Shown in pieces: positions 53,053 through 61,191 of a stretch of 64,000 nucleotides of DNA. Positions within the stretch are counted from its first letter, which is position 1; the number at the start of each line of letters is the position of its first letter. Source of the stretch: JAVVHH01 sp965199665 (GTDB taxonomy: Bacteria > Pseudomonadota > Alphaproteobacteria > Acetobacterales > Acetobacteraceae). The notes beneath the pieces were generated by a model. The model was not told the DNA's origin. It did not search any database and saw nothing but the letters and a program-made list of their open reading frames with translations. Where the stretch lies: contig OZ241208.1 of assembly GCA_965199665.1 (NCBI GenBank), positions 2,914,001 to 2,978,000 on the forward strand, read 5' to 3'. Made by a program: the position numbers and the translations under genes.

Positions 53053-53819
53053 GACGACACCTCCGCGCGGCGGACGGCTCGGCGGGAGACGGAGTTGTCG
53101 GCCGCGCCGGTGATGGCGCTGATCAGCTCGTTGTTGGGCGCATCCGGCCCGAACACGCCGTTGTTGCGGCCCAGCCGCAGCACCACGATGCGATCGGCAA
53201 CGGCGCGGACATCCTCCATGTTGTGGCTGATCATGATGACGCCGAGCCCGCGGTCGCGGACGCGCTCGATCAGGTTCAGCACCTCGGCCGTCTGCGCCAC
53301 GCCGAGCGCGGCGGTGGGTTCGTCCAGCATGATCAGCTTCGGCTCCGACAGCAGCGAGCGGGCGATGGCGACCGTCTGCCGCTGGCCGCCCGACAGGGAG
53401 GCGACGGGTTCGCGCACCGACGGGATGCGGGCGGCCAACTCGTTCAGCAGCGTCCAGGACCGCAGCTCCATCGCCACCTCGTCGAGCGCCAGGCTCCCCA
53501 TCTCGCGGCCGAGGAAGATGTTGGCGACGACGTCGAGGTTCTCGCAGAGCGCGAGATCCTGGAACACGGTGGCGATGCCGAGCGCGATGGCATCCCCGGG
53601 TCCGCCGAGCGACACCGGCTTGCCCTGGAAGCTCATCTCGCCTGACGTCGGCTGGAACACGCCGGCCAGCACCTTGACCAGCGTCGATTTGCCGGCGCCG
53701 TTGTCGCCCACCAGGGCGACGACCTCGCCGGCTTTGACGTCGAGGTCGATCCCGCTCAGGGCGGAGACCGCACCGAACTGCTTGGTGATGCCGCGCAGGC
53801 TCAGAACGGTCTCGCCCAT
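53049..53819 (-). CDS. Sugar/polyol ABC transporter ATP-binding protein (single domain)
   Basis: The 256-residue ATPase starts at ATG 53819. Walker A is GDNGAGKST, the signature LSGGQRQTV, Walker B KLIMLDEPTAAL and switch His in ISHNMED. Unlike RbsA/XylG (about 500 residues, two domains) it has one nucleotide-binding domain, as in FrcA-type systems, so it acts as a homodimer. It lies between binding protein and permease in the ribitol-type operon. Confidence 0.93.
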   Translation of the reverse strand: MGETVLSLRGITKQFGAVSALSGIDLDVKAGEVVALVGDNGAGKSTLVKVLAGVFQPTSGEMSFQGKPVSLGGPGDAIALGIATVFQDLALCENLDVVANIFLGREMGSLALDEVAMELRSWTLLNELAARIPSVREPVASLSGGQRQTVAIARSLLSEPKLIMLDEPTAALGVAQTAEVLNLIERVRDRGLGVIMISHNMEDVRAVADRIVVLRLGRNNGVFGPDAPNNELISAITGAADNSVSRRAVRRAEVSS

Positions 53820-53830
53820 GGCTCGATCCC

Positions 53831-54895
53831 CTACTTCGCGATGCCGAGCTTCTTGCAATCGGCGTCGTAGCGGCCGGTGCAGAGCGTGGCGGCGGGGGTG
53901 ATCGGCTTGCCGTCGATCATTTTGTCGACGATCTCGGTCTTCAGGTTGCTGGCGGTCACCAGTGCCGGGGTGAACAGCCGCGTCGGCGTGCCGAACAGCG
54001 TCGTGTCGGATTTCGGCGTCTCGCCCTGCAGCAGCGCGACCGCCACGTCGGCGGCAGCGGCGGCGACGACCTCGCTGGGCTTGGAGATCGTGTTGTACTG
54101 GTCGCCCGCGATGATCAGCTGCAGCCCGGCGATGGTCGCGTCGTTGCCGGTCACCGGCGGCACCGGGTTGACGCCGGCTGCCTTGAACGCGGCGACGGCG
54201 CCGCCGGCGGTGCCGTCGTTGGCGGCCACGACGCCGACGATCTTCTTGCCGAAGCGGGTGATCTGCCCGCTCGCCCATTGCTGCGCCTTGGCCGGCGCCC
54301 ACTCCGGCGTGTCGTATTCGGCCAGCACGGCATAGCCACCCTCGGCGATGCCCTCGTGGATGCCTTTCTTGATCAACCCGGCGGCGGCATCGGTCGGCGA
54401 GCCGTTGATCTCCAGCAACCCGGTATCGGCGGTCGGCACGTTCTTGGCCTTCAATTGCTCGACCAACGATTTGGCGATCATCTTGCCGATCGCCTCGTTG
54501 TTGAACGAGACGTAGAAATCAGCCGGCGTGGACGGGATCGGCCGGTCATAGGCGATCACCTTCACGCCCTGGCCCTGCGCGGCCTTCACCAAGCCGGCCG
54601 CGGCGGCGCTATCGACCGGATCCAGCACGATCGCCTTGGCGCCTTGCGAGATCGCGGCGTTGAACTGCTGCTGCTGGCGCGAGGCGTCGCCGCTGGCGTT
54701 CTGGTAGATGATCTTGCAGGTCGGGCAGAGCTTGGTCATCTCGGCGACGAAGCCGGGGTGGTCGTGCTCTTCATACCGGGTCGAACTCTGGTCCGGCATC
54801 AGGAACGCGACCGTCGTGTTGGCCAGCGGCGCGGCCAAGGCGGCGGCGGTGAGCAGGGTGGTGCCGAGCAAGGCGAGCGTGGTGGTGCGGATCAT
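53831..54895 (-). CDS. Sugar/polyol ABC transporter periplasmic binding protein (XylF/RbsB-like)
   Basis: The 354-residue protein has a Sec signal (MIRTTTLALLGTTLLTAAAL, cleavage near AAP). The mature type 1 fold has TVAFLMPDQSSTRYEEHDHP, the hinge DPVDSAAAAGLVKAAQGQGV, VIAYDRPIPSTPADFYVSFN, and VVAANDGTAGGAVAAFKAAG, matching the XylF group. CPTCK and the C-terminal CTGRYDADC bring three to four Cys. AAAGGA precedes ATG 54895. It follows the AraC gene by 20 bp on the same strand. Confidence 0.92.
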   Translation of the reverse strand: MIRTTTLALLGTTLLTAAALAAPLANTTVAFLMPDQSSTRYEEHDHPGFVAEMTKLCPTCKIIYQNASGDASRQQQQFNAAISQGAKAIVLDPVDSAAAAGLVKAAQGQGVKVIAYDRPIPSTPADFYVSFNNEAIGKMIAKSLVEQLKAKNVPTADTGLLEINGSPTDAAAGLIKKGIHEGIAEGGYAVLAEYDTPEWAPAKAQQWASGQITRFGKKIVGVVAANDGTAGGAVAAFKAAGVNPVPPVTGNDATIAGLQLIIAGDQYNTISKPSEVVAAAAADVAVALLQGETPKSDTTLFGTPTRLFTPALVTASNLKTEIVDKMIDGKPITPAATLCTGRYDADCKKLGIAK

Positions 54896-54915
54896 GGCTG
54901 TTTCCTTTGCTGTTG

Positions 54916-55794
54916 TTAGGCAGCCGCCGGGAGTGTCCGCCCCGCACGCTGCAGGTGACGGAAGCGCGACGGCGACATGCCTTTGATGGCCAGGAACTGG
55001 CGGTTGAAATTGGAGACGTTCCGGAAGCCGACCTCGTAGCAGATGTCGGTGATGCCGGCCTCGTCGAGGCTGAGATGCTGACAGGCGAGCTCGACCCGGA
55101 GCGAGTTGACGTACTGCACGAACTTCATGCCGGTGTGGCGGAAGAACGAGCGCGAGAAGGTGCTGACGCTCTGACGGCACAGACCGGCCAGCTCGGTCTC
55201 GTTCAGCTCCTGCGTGAAATGGCGCGCGATGTGCTCGAGCGCGACGTTCATCGCCGCCGAGCGGAACGAGGCCGGGTCTGGACGATAGCCGATGCTGGCG
55301 AGCGGAACGGCCGGTGCGGCGGAGATCGTGTCGATGATCTGCATGAACAGCGCGATGCGGCGCGTGGACGTCGCGTGCAACAACTCGCGCAACGGGCCAG
55401 CGACCCGGTCCCCGACATCGGGGGCGAACAACAGCCCGCGTCGGGCTGCTGCCAAAAGCGACTGCAGGGAGCGGAGCTCCGGCAGGTGCTCCATGCAGCC
55501 GGTGATGAACGGCTCGGTGAACTGGAGGATGTGGCACCGCTCCGACACGCTTTCGCCGTCGCTGATGTCGCTGATCCAGTTGTGCGGCAGATTGGGCCCG
55601 ATCAGGACGAGGTCGCCGGGTCCGAACGGCGCGATGTGATCGCCGACGTAGCGGTTGCCCTGGGTGCTGGTGACGAGGTGTAGCTCAAATTCCGGGTGGA
55701 AATGCCAGCGAACGGTCCGGAACGGATAGCCGTGTGACCAGACCTTGAACGAGGTCTCGTGCGGAATGCGAACGAGCTCCAGATCGGGCGTCAC
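54916..55794 (-). CDS. AraC-family regulator of the pentitol locus
   Basis: I chose GTG 55794 because GGGGAGG lies about 9 nt upstream; the frame runs further but without similarity. The 292-residue protein has an N-terminal cupin-like sensor (TVRWHFHPEFELHLVTSTQG) and a C-terminal double helix-turn-helix (LNETELAGLCRQSVSTFSRS, FFRHTGMKFVQYVNSLRVEL, ITDICYEVGFRNVSNFNRQF). It is the first gene on the strand of the ABC-rbtD operon and probably an activator responding to the pentitol. Confidence 0.92.
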   Translation of the reverse strand: MTPDLELVRIPHETSFKVWSHGYPFRTVRWHFHPEFELHLVTSTQGNRYVGDHIAPFGPGDLVLIGPNLPHNWISDISDGESVSERCHILQFTEPFITGCMEHLPELRSLQSLLAAARRGLLFAPDVGDRVAGPLRELLHATSTRRIALFMQIIDTISAAPAVPLASIGYRPDPASFRSAAMNVALEHIARHFTQELNETELAGLCRQSVSTFSRSFFRHTGMKFVQYVNSLRVELACQHLSLDEAGITDICYEVGFRNVSNFNRQFLAIKGMSPSRFRHLQRAGRTLPAAA

Positions 55795-56029
55795 GCTACA
55801 CTGCCTCCCCTTGCCGATGGACACGGGATGTCGACGTCCTCGGCTTGTCACAAAGCTACTGGCGAGGGGACGCGACCGCCACACGGTTTGCAGCGCAGCA
55901 CTGATACTTTTTTGCCGCGCGGTGCCGGGCCGTTCCCTGGCCATTCTACGCGCGGCAATTCGAAAGCAAGGATCGGACTGCACCCCGACCGATCGGATGC
56001 GACCCTGCCTGCGACCTGGATGGAGTCGA

Positions 56030-56752
56030 ATGATGGACACGAACGCCTTGCGGCTTTCCGGCGGTGGAACCCCCGATTGGACGGCGGTGTCCGCCGATCT
56101 CGATGCCCAGGGCTGGGCCGTGTTGCCCGGCCTCGTCGGCGACCGCGACGGCGACGCCCTTGCGGGATCCTATAGCGGCGGCGACGGCTTCCGCAGCCAC
56201 GTCGTCATGGCCCGCCACGGCTTCGGCCAGGGGGAGTATCGCTACTTCTCTTATCCGCTGCCCGATCTGGTGCAGGGTCTCAGAACGGCGCTCTACGCCC
56301 GACTGGCGCCCATCGCGAACGCCTGGCACGAGAGGATGGGAAACCCGGTGCGCTTCCCAGCCGATCACGCCGACTTCCTCGATCGCTGCCACGGCGCAGG
56401 GCAGGCCCGACCGACGCCGTTGCTGCTGCAATACGGCCCCGGGGACTACAACTGCCTGCACCAGGACCTGTATGGCGAGCACGTCTTCCCGCTACAGGTC
56501 GCGACCCTGCTGTCTCGACCCGGCGACGATTTCGAGGGCGGCGAGTTCGTGATCACCGAGCAGCGGCCGCGCATGCAGACCCGGGCGGCCGTGATCCCGC
56601 TCGGGAAGGGCGATGCGGTGGTGTTCGCCGTCAACTCCCGACCCGTCCGGGGCGGACGCGGCGACTACCAGGTCAAGTTGCGCCACGGCGTCAGCAAGCT
56701 TCGGTCCGGATGCCGGCATACGCTCGGCATCATCTTCCACGACGCCGCCTGA
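56030..56752 (+). CDS. 2-oxoglutarate/Fe(II)-dependent oxygenase
   Basis: The 240-residue protein (ATG 56030; ATG 56033 also possible) has the iron-binding triad His144-x-Asp146 in NCLHQDLYG and His219 in LRHGVSKL. A likely 2OG-binding Arg229 lies in SGCRHTLGIIF. The double-stranded beta-helix strands include PLLLQYGPGDY, EGGEFVITEQRP and GDAVVFAVNSRP. The pattern resembles prolyl-hydroxylase-like and AlkB-related oxygenases of unknown substrate. It stands alone, divergent from AraC and convergent with the beta-lactamase gene. Confidence 0.85.
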   Translation: MMDTNALRLSGGGTPDWTAVSADLDAQGWAVLPGLVGDRDGDALAGSYSGGDGFRSHVVMARHGFGQGEYRYFSYPLPDLVQGLRTALYARLAPIANAWHERMGNPVRFPADHADFLDRCHGAGQARPTPLLLQYGPGDYNCLHQDLYGEHVFPLQVATLLSRPGDDFEGGEFVITEQRPRMQTRAAVIPLGKGDAVVFAVNSRPVRGGRGDYQVKLRHGVSKLRSGCRHTLGIIFHDAA

Positions 56753-56780
56753 GCGCGCTGGGCTGTCGAACTCGTGCTCA
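56750..56780. terminator. Inverted repeat carrying stops of oxygenase and beta-lactamase genes
   Basis: TGAGCGCG (56750-56757) pairs with CGTGCTCA (56773-56780) with one G-U pair; the arms contain the two convergent TGA codons. The loop is 15 nt. Confidence 0.35.
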
Positions 56781-57662
56781 CCCGGGGCCGACTGCGCCGG
56801 CGACGGCGCGCGCCACGTCTGCGATCGCGGCATCCTGCACGGGCAGCGTTGCCACGGACTGCGTGATGAAGGCCGTTACCACGATCGGCTCGCGCCCCGG
56901 GGGCCAGAGGACGCCGACGTCGTTGGCCGTCCCGTGGTCGTTGGTTCCGGTCTTCTCGCCGACCCGCCATCCCGCCGGGACGCCGGCGCGCAAGCGTGCC
57001 GCGCCGGTCCGCCCGTCGACGAGCCACGACGTCAGCAGCGTGCGCGACGCCGGCGACAGTGTGGCGCCGACGACCAGGCGGCCCAGCGTCGCCGCCATGG
57101 CAGCCGGGCTCGTCGTATCGCGCGGATCGCCCGGCCGCGCCTCGTTCAGGCCCGGCTCCGTCCGGTCGAGCCGGGTCACCCCGTCCCCGATCGAGCGGAG
57201 CCAGGCGGTCAGTCCGGCGGGCCCGTCGAGGGCGTCGAGCATCAGGTTGGCCGCCGTATTGTCGCTGAGCGTGACGGCCGCCTCGCAGATGTCGGCGAGC
57301 GCCATGCCGTCGGGACCCGCGTGGGGCTTCGTGCCGGGCGAGTAGCTCAGCACCGCCTCGGGCGGGAAACGCACCCGCCGGTCCAGCCGCTCCAGACCCG
57401 CGTCCACCCGGGCCAGGATGGCCGCCGCGCTGAGGGCCTTGTGCGTGCTGCACATCGGGAAACGCTCGTCCAACCGGTGGCCGGTCACCGCGCCCGTCGC
57501 CGTGTCGAGGATGCCCACGCCGAGCCGCCCCCCGCAGCGCGCCTCGATCTCGGCCAACCGGGCCCCGAGATCAGACGGTGCCGCGTCCCCTCGTGCCGCG
57601 GACGTGGGCTGCGCCACGAGGGTCGCCAACAGTCCTGCCTGGATGTGCCGTCGAGTGATCAT
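56778..57662 (-). CDS. bla: Class A beta-lactamase
   Basis: The 294-residue enzyme has a signal peptide (MITRRHIQAGLLATLVAQPT). All class A motifs are intact: Ser72-Thr-His-Lys75 (Ambler 70-73), Ser133-Asp-Asn135, Glu169-x-x-x-Asn173 in EPGLN, and Lys237-Thr-Gly239. It would hydrolyse beta-lactams in the periplasm by the serine acyl mechanism. Length is typical. No AmpR-type regulator or mobile element is adjacent, suggesting an intrinsic chromosomal gene; the spectrum cannot be read from sequence alone. Confidence 0.94.
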   Translation of the reverse strand: MITRRHIQAGLLATLVAQPTSAARGDAAPSDLGARLAEIEARCGGRLGVGILDTATGAVTGHRLDERFPMCSTHKALSAAAILARVDAGLERLDRRVRFPPEAVLSYSPGTKPHAGPDGMALADICEAAVTLSDNTAANLMLDALDGPAGLTAWLRSIGDGVTRLDRTEPGLNEARPGDPRDTTSPAAMAATLGRLVVGATLSPASRTLLTSWLVDGRTGAARLRAGVPAGWRVGEKTGTNDHGTANDVGVLWPPGREPIVVTAFITQSVATLPVQDAAIADVARAVAGAVGPG

Positions 57663-57718
57663 CCGCTCGCCTTCTCCTGCGGCACGCTGCCTCGCTTCGG
57701 CGTTCCGCTCCAGGCCGG

Positions 57719-58117
57719 TCAGGGCGTTGCGGGAATGCGCGCGATGACCTTGATCTCGAAATCGAAACCGGCCAGCCAGGTGACGCCCACCGCGGTCCAG
57801 TTCGGATAGGGCGGTGCGCCGATCGCCTGGTCGCGCACGGCCATGACCGTCTCGAGTTGGGCCTCGGGATCCGTATGGAACGTGGTCACGTCGACCACGT
57901 CATCGAAGCTGCAGCCCGCGACCTGCAGCACGGCCTGCAGCCGATCGAATGCGCGCTGGACCTGTTGCGCGAAGTCCGGCTCGGGCGAGCCATCCTCGCG
58001 ACTGCCGACCTGGCCGGAGACGAACAGGAGGTCGCCAGACCGGACGGCCGCCGAGTATCGGTGCTTCTCGTAGAGCGCCTGCCGACCGGGGGGAAAGATC
58101 ACGTCGCGTTTCGCCAA
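57719..58117 (-). CDS. RidA/YjgF/UK114-family protein lacking the deaminase Arg
   Basis: The 132-residue trimeric protein has the chorismate-mutase-like fold: RYSAAVRSGDLLFVSGQVGS, DFAQQVQRAFDRLQAVLQVA, GCSFDDVVDVTTFHTD and WTAVGVTWLAGFDFEIKVIA. Canonical RidA imine deaminases have Arg105; here the matching stretch reads YPNWTAV with Asn106-Trp107 and no Arg, though Glu121 is kept. It is therefore one of the divergent Rid subfamilies. Two palindromes lie over its promoter. Confidence 0.9.
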   Translation of the reverse strand: MAKRDVIFPPGRQALYEKHRYSAAVRSGDLLFVSGQVGSREDGSPEPDFAQQVQRAFDRLQAVLQVAGCSFDDVVDVTTFHTDPEAQLETVMAVRDQAIGAPPYPNWTAVGVTWLAGFDFEIKVIARIPATP

Positions 58118-58158
58118 TGGGGGCTCCTTTGTCTGGGATCGATCGGGCGCCGCATTTA

Positions 58159-58205
58159 CATACGCGCCGTATGATCTCCTAATTTACATACGTTTCGTAT
58201 GTCAA
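58159..58205 (-). promoter_or_regulatory. Promoter of the RidA-like gene with two palindromic operators
   Basis: Two 15-bp palindromes, CATACG-CGC-CGTATG (58159-58173) and CATACG-TTT-CGTATG (58187-58201, 17 bp with flanks), are 28 bp centre to centre and share the leading ATTTACATACG. On the minus strand TTGACA (58205-58200) provides a consensus -35 overlapping the distal operator. The layout is that of a TetR-type repressor site pair; the regulator is not identified in the window. Confidence 0.7.
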
Positions 58206-58337
58206 TGGCCACTGCCGGCCGGGGCCGAAGCGCTCTAGCCGTCGCCCCCGTCGGCGGGCTACTCATGACCGGCCGCAACGCCCGCCGCCGGCCGAACCCG
58301 GGCCGGATGGACGGGCGCCGGATCACGGGGGAACGAC

Positions 58338-59585
58338 ATGGTTTCGACATTCGGCCGACGCACGCTGCTGGCTGGCGGCACCGCCGCCCTCACCGGCGGC
58401 CTCGCGGACCGACCCGCCCGGGCGCAGGCGTCCGACGTCATCCGCATCGGCGCGCTCACCGATCTGGGCGGACCCTATCGCGACATCGAGGGCCCGACCG
58501 GCACCGAATGCGCCCGCCAGGCCATCGCGGAGTTCACCGCCGCCAACCCCGGCATCCGCGTCGAGCTGCTGCAGGCCGACCACCAGAACAAGCCGGACGT
58601 CGCCGCCACCGTCGCCCGGCAATGGTTCGACCGCGAGGGCGTAGATGCGCTGATCCAGGTCGGCAACACCGCCGTCGCCCTGGCCGTGAACACCGTCGCC
58701 CGCGCCAAGGACAAGGTGCATGTCAACACGGGCGCGCTGTCCTCCGTGCTGACGGGCGCGCAATGCTCGCCCAACCTGGTGCACGGCCCGCTCGACACTT
58801 GGGCGATGGCGCACTCCACGGCGACCTCGGTCGCCAGCAAGGGCGACAAGAACTGGTTCTTCGTCACCGCCGATTACGGCTACGGCCACGCGTTGCAAGA
58901 CGACGCGACCACCTTCCTCAAGGCGGCCGGCGGCACCGTGGTCGGCAGCACCGCCTACCCGTTCCCGGGCACCACCGATTTCTCGTCCTTCCTGCTGCAG
59001 GCGCAGTCCAGCGGCGCCAAGGTGCTCGCTCTGGCAAGCTCCGGTAACGACGTGGTCAACGAGCTCAAGCAGGCGCGCGAGTTCGGTATCGGCGACGGCA
59101 TGCGCATCGTGGGCCTCGGCGCCTTCATTCAGGACGTCATGGCGACGGACCCGGCGGCGTCGGCCGGGCTGCTGGTGACGGAAAGCTTCTACTGGAACCT
59201 CAACGACCGCACCCGCGCCTTTTACGGCCGGGTCAAGCCGCGGCTGGGGGCCGACGTGGTGCCGAACTCGCTGCAGGCGATGGCGTACGCCGGGATGGTG
59301 CACTACCTCAAGGCGGTCAAGCAGATGGGCGTGGCCGAGGCCAAGAAGTCGGGCACCCGCACGGTGGACGTCATGAAGTCGATCCCGACGGATGACGACG
59401 CATTCGGCCCCGGCCAGGTCCGCGCCGACGGGCAGATGATCGCGCCGGTGCACTTGTTCCAGGTCAAGCAGCCCGGCGAGCGCAGCGGCAAGACCGACGT
59501 CTATGCGCTATACGCGACCACCCCGGCCGACCAGGCGTTCCGCCCCCTGGCCGAGAGCGCCTGCCCGCTCGTCAACAAGACGTAG
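58338..59585 (+). CDS. ABC transporter periplasmic binding protein, Peripla_BP_6 (LivK-like) family
   Basis: The 415-residue protein has a Tat-type signal (FGRRTLLAGGTAALTGGLAD, cleavage near ARAQA). The mature domain begins VIRIGALTDLGGPYRDIEGP, with QADHQNKPDVAATVARQWFD, TADYGYGHALQDDATTFLKA, YPFPGTTDFSSFLLQAQSSG and SFYWNLNDRTRAFYGRVKPR. This group binds amides, aromatic acids or short organic acids. No permease or ATPase is adjacent. It shares a 14-bp 3' overlap with the convergent ligase gene and diverges from the RidA gene. Confidence 0.88.
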   Translation: MVSTFGRRTLLAGGTAALTGGLADRPARAQASDVIRIGALTDLGGPYRDIEGPTGTECARQAIAEFTAANPGIRVELLQADHQNKPDVAATVARQWFDREGVDALIQVGNTAVALAVNTVARAKDKVHVNTGALSSVLTGAQCSPNLVHGPLDTWAMAHSTATSVASKGDKNWFFVTADYGYGHALQDDATTFLKAAGGTVVGSTAYPFPGTTDFSSFLLQAQSSGAKVLALASSGNDVVNELKQAREFGIGDGMRIVGLGAFIQDVMATDPAASAGLLVTESFYWNLNDRTRAFYGRVKPRLGADVVPNSLQAMAYAGMVHYLKAVKQMGVAEAKKSGTRTVDVMKSIPTDDDAFGPGQVRADGQMIAPVHLFQVKQPGERSGKTDVYALYATTPADQAFRPLAESACPLVNKT

Positions 59586-61191
59586 CCGACTCGCTGGGCG
59601 CGGCCCGGCGGGCGGCCCATTCGCGGAGCTCGGCGGCGCGGACCTTGGCGCCGTTGGTGCCGACCGTGACGGGCATGGCATCGATCACGTGCAGCGCGTG
59701 CGGCACCTTGTGGCGCGCCAGCGTGGCGGCGCACCAGGCGATCAGCTCGGCCGGCGTCGCGCCGTCGGCCGCCGGCACCACGAAGGCGACCGCCAGCGTC
59801 TCGCCCGCGTCCGGGCGCAGGCCGACCACTTTGGCCTCCGACACGGCGGGGTGTTCGAGCAGCCGGTTCTCGATCTCCGCCGGTTCCACCAGGAAGCCGC
59901 GCAGCCGGAGCGCGTCGCCAGCGCGGCAATGATATTCGAAGCCGCCATCGGGACGCACCAGGCCGAGATCGCCCGAGCGGAACCAGCCATCGGTGGTCAG
60001 CCCGGCCGCCAGCCTCTGGGGCTCGCCGAGATAGGCGTCCACCACGTTGTAGCCCTTGAATTGCAGCTCGCCGGATGTGCCGGTTGGCAAGCCGGCGCCG
60101 GTGTCGGGATCGCCGGTGCGCACGGCGATGGCGGGCGAAGCCGGGCGTCCGCCGCCGAGCCAGCGCGCGGGCGCCGGGTCCTCCGGCCGCCAGAAGGCGG
60201 TCAGCGCGAACAACTCGGAGGAGCCGTACACTCCGGCCGCGAGCAAGCCGAGCTCCGCCTCCGCCCGCGTCGCCAGCGGCACCGAGCGCCCGTTGAAGTC
60301 GGCTACGAACAAACGCCGGAGCGAGCGCAGCGCGCCGGGCTGCGCCGCCTCCGCCTCGAACAGCCGGAACAGCACGTCATCGCCGCCGACCAGATGGGTG
60401 ACGCCGAAGCGCGCGATGTCGGCCACCAGCGTGGCGACGTCGAAGGCCGGCTCCAGCACCAGCAGCCCGCCGGCCGCGATCGTGGCCATGGCGGGCGCGA
60501 AGGCGAACACGCCGGAAAGCGGCAGCGCCGCCAGGTGCACGCTTTCGGCCGTCCAGCCGCCGGCGGCGGCGCAGGCGCGCGCATGGGTGGCGACCGCGCC
60601 GACGCTGTGCGCGGCCAGCTTCGGCCGGCCGGTGGAGCCCGAGGTGGTGAAGGCGGCGGCCAGGCTCGACGCATCGTCGGCCAGCGCCCCGACCGAGGCC
60701 GGCGGCGGACCCGGTGTCCAGACGCCGCCGCCTCGGTCGTAGACGGCCATCGCAGCCGCGTCCGGCGGCGGGCGATGCGGCCCGGCGATCACGGCCACCG
60801 ACGGCGCCATTCCGGCTGCCGCTTCGCGCAGCCGGCCGACCAGATCCAGCCCGAGAAACTGGTGCGCCACCGCGACCACCGCCGGCTGCGCCCGCTCCAG
60901 CACGTGCCGCGCATCGTCCACGTTGTAGCGCGTGTTGAGGCCGATCACGTGGGCGCCCACCGCCACGGCGGCGAACTGCCAGACCAGCGCGTCCGACCAA
61001 TTGGGCAACCAGGTCGCGACGCAGCCCCCCGGCGCGACCCCGTGCGCCGTCAGTTCCGCCGCCAGTCCGGCGACCCGGCGCCAGAACGCCTCCCGGGTGA
61101 CGACGATCGGCTCCCCGGCGCCCGCGTCGATCAGCAACGGCGCATCCGGGGCCTCGGCCAGCGTCCCGCGCAGCAACTCCAGCATCGACAT
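59572..61191 (-). CDS. Acyl-CoA synthetase / AMP-dependent ligase
   Basis: The 539-residue ANL enzyme activates a carboxylic acid to acyl-CoA. ATG 61191 overlaps the upstream stop (TGATG). It has the AMP-binding loop TTSGSTGRPK, GVYGSSELFALTAFWRPEDP, the hinge YHCRAGDALRLRGFLVEPAE, and the C-terminal Lys region VTVGTNGAKVRAAELREWA. The hinge RAGD differs from the usual RxxD/RGGD only slightly. The acid is unknown; the hydrolase and MaoC-SCP2 partners suggest a fatty, alicyclic or aromatic acid. Confidence 0.9.
   Translation of the reverse strand: MSMLELLRGTLAEAPDAPLLIDAGAGEPIVVTREAFWRRVAGLAAELTAHGVAPGGCVATWLPNWSDALVWQFAAVAVGAHVIGLNTRYNVDDARHVLERAQPAVVAVAHQFLGLDLVGRLREAAAGMAPSVAVIAGPHRPPPDAAAMAVYDRGGGVWTPGPPPASVGALADDASSLAAAFTTSGSTGRPKLAAHSVGAVATHARACAAAGGWTAESVHLAALPLSGVFAFAPAMATIAAGGLLVLEPAFDVATLVADIARFGVTHLVGGDDVLFRLFEAEAAQPGALRSLRRLFVADFNGRSVPLATRAEAELGLLAAGVYGSSELFALTAFWRPEDPAPARWLGGGRPASPAIAVRTGDPDTGAGLPTGTSGELQFKGYNVVDAYLGEPQRLAAGLTTDGWFRSGDLGLVRPDGGFEYHCRAGDALRLRGFLVEPAEIENRLLEHPAVSEAKVVGLRPDAGETLAVAFVVPAADGATPAELIAWCAATLARHKVPHALHVIDAMPVTVGTNGAKVRAAELREWAARRAAPSESATSC

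Noticed and set aside
58177..58182. A -10 element for the RidA-like promoter 17 bp from TTGACA
   Set aside because: The hexamer reads TTAGGA, a poor match; the -35 and operators are kept, but the exact -10 is left open.
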